DNA of 64,000 nt, from positions 1-64,000 of the forward strand of contig JAERTE010000136.1 of NCBI GenBank assembly GCA_016845145.1, written 5' to 3'. Made by a program: the position numbers and the translations under genes. This DNA is from Rhodospirillaceae bacterium. Its GTDB lineage: Bacteria; Pseudomonadota; Alphaproteobacteria; Rhodospirillales; Casp-alpha2. How positions within the stretch are numbered: the first letter of the stretch is position 1; every line of letters begins with the position of its first letter. The notes below the pieces were generated by a model that had not been told where the DNA came from, did not search any database, and saw only the letters and a list, made by a program, of their open reading frames with translations. Below, piece after piece: positions 23,635 through 32,246 of the stretch.

Positions 23635-23646
23635 TTTTGTACAAAA
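23635..23646. promoter_or_regulatory. TTTTGTACAAAA palindrome near attR
   Basis: A 12-bp perfect palindrome 63 bases inside attR. Its TGTACAA core also occurs in the tandem repeat at 6467-6488 and just before attR at 23707. A role as integrase or excisionase arm site is inferred from position. Confidence 0.35.
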
Positions 23647-23708
23647 CAAACACAGGCCCCAAAACAGGAAATAACCTATTGATAATACAGAATAATATCG
23701 CTCCAATG

Positions 23709-23760
23709 TACAATGGCATTGTAGAGGTCGTCGGTTCGATTCCGTCCGGCTCCACCATTT
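23709..23760 (+). repeat. attR: partial tRNA-Ala copy, 52-bp direct repeat
   Basis: Exact copy of 6305-6356: the 3' part of tRNA-Ala(GGC) from the anticodon stem through CCA plus TTT. The 5' half of the tRNA is missing here, so it is an attachment site scar and not a gene. Confidence 0.92.
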
Positions 23761-23761
23761 C

Positions 23762-23788
23762 AACCCCTTGATTTAACAAGGGGTTTTG
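23762..23788 (+). terminator. Original tRNA-Ala terminator, displaced by the element
   Basis: Perfect 9-bp arms AACCCCTTG (23762-23770) and CAAGGGGTT (23777-23785), then TTTTG. Its position just after attR shows it once followed the intact tRNA-Ala. It is also the downstream boundary of the element. Confidence 0.85.
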
Positions 23789-23850
23789 CTTTGTTGGCGG
23801 CGAAATTTTCATTGATGTTGGATGTCGAAGCATCGCCCTTCCGTTATTCC

Positions 23851-24447
23851 TCAAGACCCAACGACATCCAGATCACGGAAAATCCCCGCGTCGTCAACGG
23901 CCACGTCGAACACCGCCCCGGCGTTCTCCTGGACCACTCTCTTTCCACCACGGTCACCCGTAAGCCTGCCGAGCGTGGCGAAATGACGCGCGCCAAACAA
24001 CACCGGGTTGCCGGGTCTGCCGTCCTGCACGGGTCGACATATCTCACGTCCCAGTTCAGGGTCGAACGCCTCCGCCAGCGCCACCAGCGTCGAGGCAGCA
24101 ACCCATGGCATATCACCCAGACATATCAGCGCGCCGTCGGCGCCATCGCCCAACGCCGCAATGCCATGGCGGATCGAAGACGCCATGCCTTCCGCGAATT
24201 GTGGGTTGTGGACGCACGTGGCATCCAAGCCGTTCACCGCAACCTCAACGTTTGCCGCATCATGGCCGGTGATCACGATCACGGGCGACGCCCCTGCCGC
24301 CATTGCCGTTGCCGTGACGACGGTGACCATCGGCCGGCCATCTACATCCGCCAGCAGCTTGTTGACCGCGCCCGAACGCCGCGACAGACCGCCGGCCAGC
24401 ACCAAAGCGGCAATGCGACGGCGCCCTTTTGCCGTAATGTTTTCCAT
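23851..24447 (-). CDS. MobA-like nucleotidyltransferase (molybdenum cofactor cytidylyl/guanylyltransferase)
   Basis: The 198-aa protein has the GT-A nucleotidyltransferase signature LVLAGGLSRRSGAVNKLL at about 16-33 and the metal-binding CLGDMPW near 109-115. It attaches CMP (MocA-like) or GMP (MobA-like) to molybdopterin. Placement next to xdhC and coxSML suggests the cytidylyl form that prepares the cofactor of xanthine-oxidase-type enzymes. The family motif usually reads LAGGxSxRMGxxK; here Ser-Gly-Ala-Val-Asn-Lys keeps the Lys. It is divergent from xdhC. Confidence 0.85.
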   Translation of the reverse strand: MENITAKGRRRIAALVLAGGLSRRSGAVNKLLADVDGRPMVTVVTATAMAAGASPVIVITGHDAANVEVAVNGLDATCVHNPQFAEGMASSIRHGIAALGDGADGALICLGDMPWVAASTLVALAEAFDPELGREICRPVQDGRPGNPVLFGARHFATLGRLTGDRGGKRVVQENAGAVFDVAVDDAGIFRDLDVVGS

Positions 24448-24544
24448 GTCCTAACTAACCACGATCACAGACCGTTCGGAAAGAGCTTGGTTCCGGCTTT
24501 CGGATTTGGTTTGCTGTTGCTGATGTTTGCTTGAGGAAACGCTT

Positions 24545-25591
24545 ATGTCCTTGCCCACGGAAACCGAAACCGCCGCCAGCGCTCCCATCATCGAAAAAGC
24601 CGTCTCCTGGCGGGCCGCAAACCATGGTGTCGCCTTGGCCACAGTGGTGCGCACCTGGGGGTCCTCGCCTTGCCCGGTGGGTAGTCACTTGGCCATACGC
24701 GATGACGGCGCGTTTGAAGGGTCGGTGTCGGGGGGCTGCATTGAGGGCGAAGTGGTCACCGAGGCGCTGGCATGCATTCGGGACGGCGCATGCAAGACGC
24801 TGGATTTCGGCATCGCCAACGAAGATGCCTGGCGGGTCGGGCTCGCGTGCGGCGGCAAGGTATCTGTCTTCGTCACCGCGGTCGATGATGATCAAGCGAC
24901 AATCCTAGCCAACCTCGAGGCGGCGAGGGACGCGGGGCAAGCCGCGGCTTTGCTGACCGACCCCGAAACCGGCCGCCACGCGGTCTGGGCCGATGGGGCC
25001 ATCATCGCCGGTGGGACGCGGCTGACGACCACGCAAACAGAAGCTTTGGCAAGCCGTTTCGCGGCAGACCGCAGCGGCATGCTTGAAGATGATGACGGCG
25101 CACCGATGTTCGCGCGGGTCTACAATCCGCATCTGAGGATGCTGATCGTCGGCGCCGTACACATCGCGCAAGCCTTGGCCGAAATGGCGGCGCGCACCGG
25201 CTACGACGTCACCGTCATCGATCCGCGCGACACCTGGAGCACGCCGGAGCGCTTCCCCGGCATAAAACTCGACCGGCGCTGGCCATCGACCGCCTTGGAA
25301 GACTTGGCCCCCGACAGCCGAACCGCCGTCGTCACGCTGAGCCACGACCCCAAACTCGACGACCCGGCCCTACATGCCGCCTTCGCCAGCCCGGCTTTTT
25401 ATATCGGCTCGCTCGGCAGCAAGAAAACCCATGCGGCAAGGCTGCATCGTTTACGTGAAGCCGGTATTTCGGAAGAGCAAATCGGGCGCATCCACGCGCC
25501 TGTCGGGCTTGATATCGGGGCACAGAACCCGGCGGAAATCGCGCTGTCTGCGTTGGCGCAAATTACCCAGGCCCTGCGCAAAGCGGCCTGA
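24545..25591 (+). CDS. XdhC/CoxI family molybdenum cofactor insertion chaperone
   Basis: XdhC proteins bind sulfurated molybdenum cofactor and load it into molybdenum hydroxylases. The N-terminal XdhC/CoxI domain contains GSVSGGCIEGEVVTEA (about 60-75) with the conserved Cys. The C-terminal Rossmann-like domain has MLIVGAVHIAQALAEMA, where the usual GAGH reads GAVH, and FYIGSLGSKKTHAARLHRL near the end. ATG 24545 is used because GAGG lies about 8 nt upstream; an in-frame start at 24527 is less likely. The 348-aa product suits its role for the coxSML enzyme that follows. Confidence 0.93.
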   Translation: MSLPTETETAASAPIIEKAVSWRAANHGVALATVVRTWGSSPCPVGSHLAIRDDGAFEGSVSGGCIEGEVVTEALACIRDGACKTLDFGIANEDAWRVGLACGGKVSVFVTAVDDDQATILANLEAARDAGQAAALLTDPETGRHAVWADGAIIAGGTRLTTTQTEALASRFAADRSGMLEDDDGAPMFARVYNPHLRMLIVGAVHIAQALAEMAARTGYDVTVIDPRDTWSTPERFPGIKLDRRWPSTALEDLAPDSRTAVVTLSHDPKLDDPALHAAFASPAFYIGSLGSKKTHAARLHRLREAGISEEQIGRIHAPVGLDIGAQNPAEIALSALAQITQALRKAA

Positions 25592-25603
25592 ATTCCGATC
25601 TGA

Positions 25604-26200
25604 CTATTGGCTCAGCAGCCAGACACCTAGAGCAATGGCAATGCCGCCGCCGATCATCCATACCCAGGGCGACACACCGCCCGGTGCGGTTATCGGTGCG
25701 GCGGCAGGCTGTTCTTGTGGTTCAGGTTCATCTTTCGGTTCAGGCTCGGCTTGTGCATCGTCTGCACTCACCAATGCCGAAAAAGCCTCAAAAAACTCAC
25801 CCGCCAATTTTTTCGATGTACCTTCGATCAATCGGTTGCCGATCTGCGCCAGCTTACCGCCGACCTCCGCATCAACCTCATAGGCCAGAATGGTGGCGCT
25901 GCCATCTTCGGTTAACGAGACTTTCGCGCCACCCTTGGCGAACCCGGCGGCGCCGCCTTTGCCGTCGCCTGAAATGGTGTAGCTCTCCGACGGCACAATA
26001 TCGGATAGAGTGACCTGGCCTTTGAATTTGGCCTTCACAGGGCCGACCTTGGCCTGCACGGTGGCGGTCAGCTCCGTATCGGAGACCTGCTCCAGCTCCT
26101 GGCAACCGGGGATCGCCTGACGCAGGATGTCCGGGTCATTCAGGGCGGCGAAGACCCGCTCACGCGGCGCTTCGATTCTGATTTCGTCGGTCATCTTCAT
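25604..26200 (-). CDS. coxG: CoxG-like SRPBCC protein with C-terminal membrane anchor
   Basis: The 198-aa protein has the CoxG (START/SRPBCC) domain at 1-145: ALNDPDILRQAIPGCQELE, followed by the FKGQVTLSDI and VDAEVGGKLAQIGNRLIEG strands. A Pro/Glu-rich linker leads to a membrane helix at 178-198 (WVWMIGGGIAIALGVWLL). In CO-oxidising bacteria CoxG helps attach CO dehydrogenase to the cytoplasmic membrane. GGGAGC lies 7 nt before the ATG. It is encoded convergent to xdhC and divergent from coxS. Confidence 0.9.
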   Translation of the reverse strand: MKMTDEIRIEAPRERVFAALNDPDILRQAIPGCQELEQVSDTELTATVQAKVGPVKAKFKGQVTLSDIVPSESYTISGDGKGGAAGFAKGGAKVSLTEDGSATILAYEVDAEVGGKLAQIGNRLIEGTSKKLAGEFFEAFSALVSADDAQAEPEPKDEPEPQEQPAAAPITAPGGVSPWVWMIGGGIAIALGVWLLSQ

Positions 26201-26360
26201 CGCCGTTGCTCCCGCGCTTGTAATTCTTAGCTAGAGAAAACAAATAATGTCGTATGGCGTTTCAGGCAAAGCTTTTCGCCGCTCTTTTCCCTCACTCTTT
26301 TCCCTGGGGGGGTCGTTGCGCTAAATTGGCTGCGGATTCCGATAGAGAGGAAAAACGAAC

Positions 26361-26834
26361 ATGCCCACCGTTTCCATGACCGTAAACGGCAAGGCCGTCA
26401 GCGGCGACGTTGAAGGCCGCACACTGTTGGTGGACTTCCTGCGCGAGCACTTAAGGCTGACCGGCACGCACGTGGGCTGTGACACCAGCCAATGTGGTGC
26501 GTGCACCGTGCACGTGGATGGCCTGTCGGTGAAATCCTGCGCCATGTTGGCCGTGCAGGCGGATGGTTCCCGCGTGGCGACCATCGAAAGCGTTGCCGAT
26601 GGTGATGAGCTGCACCCCATGCAGGAAGCCTTCCGCGACAATCACGGGCTGCAATGCGGTTTTTGCACACCGGGCATGGTGATGACCGCGCTGGCGCTGG
26701 TAAAAGACAACCCGGATCCGACGGAGCGCGACGTGCGCGACGGCCTGGAAGGCAATCTGTGCCGCTGTACGGGCTACCAGAATATCGTCAAATCGATCTT
26801 GGACGGCGCCAAGGCCATGCGGGAGGGCGCATAG
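26361..26834 (+). CDS. coxS: Molybdenum hydroxylase small subunit, [2Fe-2S] protein (CoxS-like)
   Basis: The 157-aa protein carries both [2Fe-2S] clusters of the family. Cys40, 45, 48 and 60 form the plant-ferredoxin-type site ([12 protein letters not shown]). Cys99, 102, 134 and 136 form the C-terminal site (QCGFCTPG and LCRCTGYQ). It passes electrons from the molybdenum site to FAD. GAGGAAAAACGAAC precedes the ATG. It is the first gene of the coxS-coxM-coxL operon, with one base between its stop and the next start codon. Confidence 0.95.
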   Translation: MPTVSMTVNGKAVSGDVEGRTLLVDFLREHLRLTGTHVGCDTSQCGACTVHVDGLSVKSCAMLAVQADGSRVATIESVADGDELHPMQEAFRDNHGLQCGFCTPGMVMTALALVKDNPDPTERDVRDGLEGNLCRCTGYQNIVKSILDGAKAMREGA

Positions 26835-26835
26835 C

Positions 26836-27630
26836 ATGTACGATTTCAACTTCCACAAACCCGCAACTCTGGACGCCGCCCTGGAAACCTTCGAGAGCAG
26901 CGACGACGGCCAGTTTATGGCGGGTGGACAAACGATGATCCCGGTCATGAAACAGCGTCTGGCGATGCCGTCGGATGTAATCGATCTTGGTGCCATCGAT
27001 GATCTCAACGGCATTTCTGCTGGCAACGGACTCGTCTCCATCGGTGCCATGACGCCGCATGCCGCCGTTGCTGCGTCCGGCACCGTTCAGGATGCAATCC
27101 CGGCGCTGGCCGAGTTGGCCGGCCGTATTGGTGACCCGCATGTGCGCAATCGCGGCACCATCGGCGGTTCCATCGCCAACAGCGACCCGGCCGCCGACTA
27201 TCCGGCCGCAGTGCTCGGCCTCAAGGCTATTGTGCGGACCAACAGACGCGAGGTTGCCGCCGATGACTTTTTCACAGATCTGTTCGAAACCGCGCTTGAT
27301 GAGGGCGAACTGATTATCGCTGTCGATTTTCCGATTGCAGATGCCGCGGCGTACGAAAAGTTCGAGAACCCGGCGTCGCGCTTTGCCCTGGTCGGCGTCA
27401 TGGTTTGTCGCACCGGTAGCGACGTACGGGTCGCGGTCACCGGCGCCGGACCGTGTGCGTTCCGGGTGACGGAAATGGAACAAGCCTTAGCCGCGAACTT
27501 CAATCCCGAAGCTCTTAAAGGGATCAGCATCGGTGCGGACGATCTCAACAGCGACATCCACGCCTCCGCCGAATACCGCGCGCATTTGGTCGGCGTCATG
27601 GCCGGGCGCGCCGTCGGACGCATGGCTTGA
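26836..27630 (+). CDS. coxM: Molybdenum hydroxylase medium subunit, FAD-binding (CoxM-like)
   Basis: The 264-aa protein begins MYDFNFHKPATLDAAL. FAD motifs AGGQTMIPVMKQRLA (about 36-50) and TIGGSIANSDPAADYPA (about 111-127) match the CO dehydrogenase/xanthine dehydrogenase flavin subunit. It oxidises the iron-sulfur clusters and hands electrons to the acceptor. It starts one base after coxS ends, so translation is coupled. Its position between coxS and coxL is unusual, because known CO dehydrogenase operons run coxMSL or coxSLM. Confidence 0.94.
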   Translation: MYDFNFHKPATLDAALETFESSDDGQFMAGGQTMIPVMKQRLAMPSDVIDLGAIDDLNGISAGNGLVSIGAMTPHAAVAASGTVQDAIPALAELAGRIGDPHVRNRGTIGGSIANSDPAADYPAAVLGLKAIVRTNRREVAADDFFTDLFETALDEGELIIAVDFPIADAAAYEKFENPASRFALVGVMVCRTGSDVRVAVTGAGPCAFRVTEMEQALAANFNPEALKGISIGADDLNSDIHASAEYRAHLVGVMAGRAVGRMA

Positions 27631-27641
27631 GGAGCACCCGC

Positions 27642-29987
27642 ATGGAGACAGTTGAAATCGGCCAATCGGTGCGCCGCCGCGAAGACCATCGCTTTCTAAC
27701 CGGCGCCGGACGCTATGTCGACGACGTCAACTTGAGCGGTCAGGCCTACGCCGGCGTGTTGCGTTCACCCCATGCACATGCGCGCATCAACGCTATCGAC
27801 GCCACCGAAGCCCTTGCCTTGGAAGGCGTATTGTTGGTTGTCACCGGCGACGACTGGAAAGCCGCCGGGTACGGTTCGATCCCGACACGCTCGGGCGTCA
27901 AAACCAAAATTGACGGCACGCCGCTCAATCAGCCGGCGCGTCATTGCATCGCCATCGACCGAGTGCGCTACGTGGGCCAGGAAGTGGCCTTGGTGGTGGC
28001 GGAGACACCGGCATTGGCGCTCGACGCCATGGAGTTGATCGATGTCGATTACGACACGCTCGATGCCGTCACTGATGCCGGCGCCGCTGCAGCCGATGGC
28101 GCGCCGCAACTGTGGGATGACATCCCGGGCAATTTCTGTCTCGACTTTGAGCTCGGCGACAAGGACGGCGTTAACGCCGCTTTCGCGGACGCCGACCATG
28201 TGGTCACGCTGCATGTGGTCAACAACCGCGTCACCTCCGTGCCCATGGAGCCTCGTGGCGCCGTCGCTGATTTTGATGCGGAGACAGAAAGCTTCACGCT
28301 GCACAATTCATCGCAGAATATCCATGCCAACCGCGGCGCTTTTGCCGACGACGTTTTAAACATCGCCACTGAAAAGCTGCATCATCTGGCCCCCGATGTG
28401 GGTGGGGGCTTTGGCGCCAAAAACGGTATCTACGGCGAGCCCGCCCTTTTGCTGCATGCGGCGCGGGAACTGAGACGCCCAGTGAAATGGATCGCCAACC
28501 GAACGGAAGCCTTCCTCGCCGACACCCATGGCCGCGGCCAATCCAGCACCGTATCGCTGGCGTTGGATGGGGACGGCACCTTTCGGGCACTAAGGACGGA
28601 CAGCCTTGGCGGCATTGGCGCATTTTGCGCCACCGTGGGGCCGTTTACCATCAGCGGCGGATCGGCCCGAACGCAAGGCGGCCCGTACCGGTTTCCCGCC
28701 ATGTACTATACCGGCACCGGCGTGTTCACCAACACCATGCTGATGGACCCCTACCGCGGCGCAGGCCGGCCCGAAGCCACCTATCAAACCGAGCGCATCA
28801 TTGAACACGCGGCGCGCGAGATCGGCATGGACCCGGTGGAGCTTCGGCGCAAAAACCTACTACGGCCCGACGAGCTGCCGCTGAAAACATCCATGAACCT
28901 GGACGTGGACTGCGGCAATTTTCCGCAGCTGTTCGAGCGCACGCTGGAAATGAGTGATCGGCCTGGATATGCGGCACGCGTCGCCGCCAGTAGCGCCAAG
29001 GGATTGCGGCGCGGCTTTGCCATTGCGCCCTACCTGGAGTGCACCGGCGGCGGGCCGAAAGAACACACCGGCGTTACTTTCAATCGTGACGGCACGGTTG
29101 AGCTGGCAACCGGCGCGCATTCCACCGGCATGGGGATTGAGACGTCCCTGTCGCAAATTCTGGCGGCAACCCTGGGCCTGTCGATTGACGATATCTCCTT
29201 CGTTCAAGCCGACACCGATGCAACGCCCTTGGGCGGCGGCCACGGCGGGTCGCGCAATATGGAAGTCGGCGGCTCGTCCGTGCTGCAGGCGGCGCAAGAG
29301 ATCATCACCAAGGGCTGCGCTGTCGCTGCGGAAGCATTTGGCATCAACGCGGATCAGGTGGAGTTCGCCGATGGCCGTTTTTTCGAAGCCACCACCAACC
29401 ACACCATGACAATCCGAGAAGTGATTGAAGCCGCCTTTGACGCCCACGGAGCCGAAGGCGGTGACAGCGGTAACGGCCTCGATACGCAATCCGTTTACGC
29501 CCGAGAGATCATCTCCATCCCCAACGGCTGCCATGCCGCGGAGGTCGAGGTCGACCCCGAAACCGGCGCCATCATTGTCGACGGTTACTGGGTAATGGAT
29601 GACTTCGGCACCGTTATCAATCCGATGCTCGCCGACGGACAGGTCATGGGCGGAATTGCCCAGGGCATTGGCCAGGCATTGATGGAAAATATCGTCTACG
29701 ACCCCGATAGCGGCCAGTTGTTGAGCGCGTCGCTGAGCGACTATGCGCTGCCCCGGGCCAACACCATCCCCAATATGGAAATCGGTTATTTCGAAGGCGC
29801 GCCAACCAAGAAAAACCCGCTCGGCGTCAAAGGGTCGGGCGAGGCTGGCTGCGTCGGCGCGCTGCCGGCCGTGGTCAATGCGGTGCTTGATGCCTTGAAA
29901 GACGACGGTGTGCGCGATTTGGAAATGCCATTAACTCCAGAACGGGTCTGGCGGGCGCTCCACGAAACCGCTAAAACCAAAGCATAA
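27642..29987 (+). CDS. coxL: Molybdenum hydroxylase large subunit (form II CoxL-like)
   Basis: The 781-aa catalytic subunit binds molybdopterin. ATG 27642 has GAGGAG 8 nt upstream; the open frame begins at 27627. Motifs include GGGFGAKNGIYGE, the active-site loop PYRGAGR at residues 370-376, and GSGEAGCVGA with the conserved Glu734. The loop is of the form II (AYRGAGR) type and not the AYXCSFR of true form I CO dehydrogenase; even the form II Ala is Pro here. The substrate is therefore uncertain: CO, or a purine, aldehyde or other heterocycle. Confidence 0.92.
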   Translation: METVEIGQSVRRREDHRFLTGAGRYVDDVNLSGQAYAGVLRSPHAHARINAIDATEALALEGVLLVVTGDDWKAAGYGSIPTRSGVKTKIDGTPLNQPARHCIAIDRVRYVGQEVALVVAETPALALDAMELIDVDYDTLDAVTDAGAAAADGAPQLWDDIPGNFCLDFELGDKDGVNAAFADADHVVTLHVVNNRVTSVPMEPRGAVADFDAETESFTLHNSSQNIHANRGAFADDVLNIATEKLHHLAPDVGGGFGAKNGIYGEPALLLHAARELRRPVKWIANRTEAFLADTHGRGQSSTVSLALDGDGTFRALRTDSLGGIGAFCATVGPFTISGGSARTQGGPYRFPAMYYTGTGVFTNTMLMDPYRGAGRPEATYQTERIIEHAAREIGMDPVELRRKNLLRPDELPLKTSMNLDVDCGNFPQLFERTLEMSDRPGYAARVAASSAKGLRRGFAIAPYLECTGGGPKEHTGVTFNRDGTVELATGAHSTGMGIETSLSQILAATLGLSIDDISFVQADTDATPLGGGHGGSRNMEVGGSSVLQAAQEIITKGCAVAAEAFGINADQVEFADGRFFEATTNHTMTIREVIEAAFDAHGAEGGDSGNGLDTQSVYAREIISIPNGCHAAEVEVDPETGAIIVDGYWVMDDFGTVINPMLADGQVMGGIAQGIGQALMENIVYDPDSGQLLSASLSDYALPRANTIPNMEIGYFEGAPTKKNPLGVKGSGEAGCVGALPAVVNAVLDALKDDGVRDLEMPLTPERVWRALHETAKTKA

Positions 29988-30006
29988 ACAAGAACAAAGG
30001 GACATA

Positions 30007-30056
30007 TAGGCTTTTAATGTCGCGTCTCAAGTAGGCTTTTAATGTCGCGTCTCAAG
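30007..30056 (+). repeat. Perfect 25-bp tandem duplication of a translation start
   Basis: The unit TAGGCTTTTAATGTCGCGTC plus TCAAG occurs twice (30007-30031, 30032-30056). Copy 2 holds the true start of the next gene. Copy 1 reads ATG-TCG-CGT-CTC-AAG-TAG, a five-codon frame that ends as copy 2 begins. Confidence 0.9.
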
Positions 30057-32240
30057 CTGATTGATGTTGCGCCCGGTATTGTCTGGGTTGAAGCGCCGGA
30101 AGCGGACCTGCGCATTCAGTGCGGCTGCCCGGCCGACAGCGTCAAACACCTGATGCGCCAGGGCCTTGTGGCCGCCGCGGAAATCGACGGCGTCAGCTAT
30201 GAGGCGGGCCCCAACGCCATCTTGCTTTCCGACGTGCCGCTGCAAGGCGGCGGCTTTGCCAACCTGGCGGAGTTTCCGGTTCTGCAAATGCTCTATCGTC
30301 AGGGGATGATCATTCCAGGCCATCCTTGCAACACCGGTCAACGGCCCTTGTTGTTGGGTGACCGCGAACAATTGCGTTCACAGCTGGAATATATCCATCG
30401 CGGCAATTACGGCTTGGTGTCAGAAGAGGAAATTCTCGAGACCGGCATCCCCGCCGATCAAGCGCGCGAGATGATGGCCATCAAACTGAAATTCGCGTTC
30501 GGAAAAATCGCCGAACCCACCGAGCTTCTGGAAACGCTGGAACTTGGCCATAACGTCACGGAGATCCGCGGTGGCGTCACTGTGCTTCGCATGAAGCGCA
30601 ACCATTTCCGATTCACACTCGGCGACGACGTCGTTGAGATCGACCTCAATCTGGGACCCGGCGAACGCTACTCATCACCCTACCCGATGGAATACCACGA
30701 TGTAGAACGCGAGACATTCGCTGTGCTGCATTCTGGCGAAGGTGACGGTTGGGACATCCACCGCCCCGCCATGTCCAGTGTTCTGATGCACCACGGGCGG
30801 ATTTTCCTGATCGACGCGGGCCCGAACCTGGAAACCATCCTCACAGCACTCGGCATCAGCATCAACGAGATTGATGGTGTTTTCCAAACCCATGCGCACG
30901 ACGACCATTTCGCCGGGCTGACGACACTCATGCAGGCCGACCACCGAATCAAATTCATGGCGACACCATTGGTCCGGTCTTCGGTGACTCGAAAACTCTC
31001 TGCGTTGTTGCGGATCGACGAGGCAGATTTTGTTCATTACTTCGAACCTGTCGACCTGGAAATGGATGCCTGGAACGACTTCGCCGGACTGGAAGCGAGG
31101 CCTTCTTACTCACTACACCCCGTAGAGACCACGATCTTCAGGTTCCGGGCCGAAGGACCGGATGGGTATCGCACCTATGCCCACCTGGCTGATATTGCCT
31201 CGTTCCAGGTACTCGACGACATGGCGGCCAATCCCATTCCGGGATTGCCCGATGATTTGACCGCGCGCACGCGCGAAACCTATCTGGAGCCGGCAAACCT
31301 GAAAAAGCTGGATATCGGGGGCGGCCTGATTCACGGCATGGCCGCTGACTTCGAAAACGATCAGTCCGACAAAATCGTGCTTTCGCACGTCGCCCGGCGA
31401 TTGACCATGGACGAAGAAAGTGTCGGATCAGGCGCTAGGTTTGGCGCTATTGATGTCCTGATTCCGGGCAAGGTTGGTTTCGTGAACCGTTTTATCGACA
31501 CTTTTCTTACCGCCAACTTCCCCGATGTCCCGCATGAGGAACTGCTGACATTGATGGACAACCCGGTAGAAACCCTGCCGCCCGGGTGCATTCTGATTGA
31601 GAAAGGTGTTACCAACGAAGACATCTACTTGGTGTTGGCCGGCAACGTTGAAATGGATGATTCGGAAACCGGCACCACCAACATCCTGTCCGCCGGCGCG
31701 TTCATAGGCGAGACATCCGGACTGCACCGGTTGCCTTCGGCGGAGACCTTCCGTGCAGCCAGTTATATTCGCGCGCTTCGGCTGAAAGCGGAGCAATACA
31801 TTGATTTCGTCAACACCAATGCATTGTTCGAGGAAATCGTGCAGTTGGAGGAAAGACGCGAATTTTTGTCGCGCACGCGTCTGTTCGGTGAAGCTCTTTC
31901 ATATCCGACGCTAAACAAGGTCGCCAAATCCATGATACCGCTCGAGTTGGAAAAACGCCCCAATCTCGCCGATCTGGCGGAGGATTTCCTCTATGTCGTC
32001 GACACAGGCATGCTGATCCGCCTGAATGACGATGCCGAGCCGGAGCTTTTAAATACCGGGGATTTCTTTGGCGAAGAGTCAGCTCTCATGGGCCGACCGC
32101 GCCGTTTCAGCCTACATGCTAAGGAAGACGCCCAGGTCTATGCGGTTCCCAATACAGTTTTCAAGGACATTCCCGTGGTACGCTGGAAACTGTTCGAAAG
32201 CTGGAACAAGCGCCGTCAAGCGCGTAATGGCGGCGCCTGA
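30042..32240 (+). CDS. Metallo-beta-lactamase-fold protein with two cyclic-nucleotide-binding domains
   Basis: The 732-aa protein starts in the second copy of a tandem repeat, with AGG 6 nt before the ATG. Residues 1-210 form an unassigned N-terminal region. An MBL domain follows (about 225-470) with the metal motif THAHDDH at 283-289 and later His359, His431 and His449 as candidate ligands. Two cNMP-binding domains follow, near 505-600 (PPGCILIEKGVTNEDIYLVL, GAFIGETSG) and 605-715 (LNTGDFFGEESALMG). There is no signal peptide. A nucleotide-controlled hydrolase or oxidoreductase is likely; the substrate is unknown. Confidence 0.85.
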   Translation: MSRLKLIDVAPGIVWVEAPEADLRIQCGCPADSVKHLMRQGLVAAAEIDGVSYEAGPNAILLSDVPLQGGGFANLAEFPVLQMLYRQGMIIPGHPCNTGQRPLLLGDREQLRSQLEYIHRGNYGLVSEEEILETGIPADQAREMMAIKLKFAFGKIAEPTELLETLELGHNVTEIRGGVTVLRMKRNHFRFTLGDDVVEIDLNLGPGERYSSPYPMEYHDVERETFAVLHSGEGDGWDIHRPAMSSVLMHHGRIFLIDAGPNLETILTALGISINEIDGVFQTHAHDDHFAGLTTLMQADHRIKFMATPLVRSSVTRKLSALLRIDEADFVHYFEPVDLEMDAWNDFAGLEARPSYSLHPVETTIFRFRAEGPDGYRTYAHLADIASFQVLDDMAANPIPGLPDDLTARTRETYLEPANLKKLDIGGGLIHGMAADFENDQSDKIVLSHVARRLTMDEESVGSGARFGAIDVLIPGKVGFVNRFIDTFLTANFPDVPHEELLTLMDNPVETLPPGCILIEKGVTNEDIYLVLAGNVEMDDSETGTTNILSAGAFIGETSGLHRLPSAETFRAASYIRALRLKAEQYIDFVNTNALFEEIVQLEERREFLSRTRLFGEALSYPTLNKVAKSMIPLELEKRPNLADLAEDFLYVVDTGMLIRLNDDAEPELLNTGDFFGEESALMGRPRRFSLHAKEDAQVYAVPNTVFKDIPVVRWKLFESWNKRRQARNGGA

Positions 32241-32246
32241 GCTGCG

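Noticed and set aside
23709-23760. A second tRNA-Ala gene
   Set aside because: Only the 3' part from the anticodon stem is present; the D-arm and 5' acceptor strand are missing. It is the attachment-site copy.
26361-29987. A proven aerobic CO dehydrogenase
   Set aside because: The active-site loop lacks the Cys of form I (AYXCSFR) and the gene order fits neither known type, so CO oxidation is not claimed.
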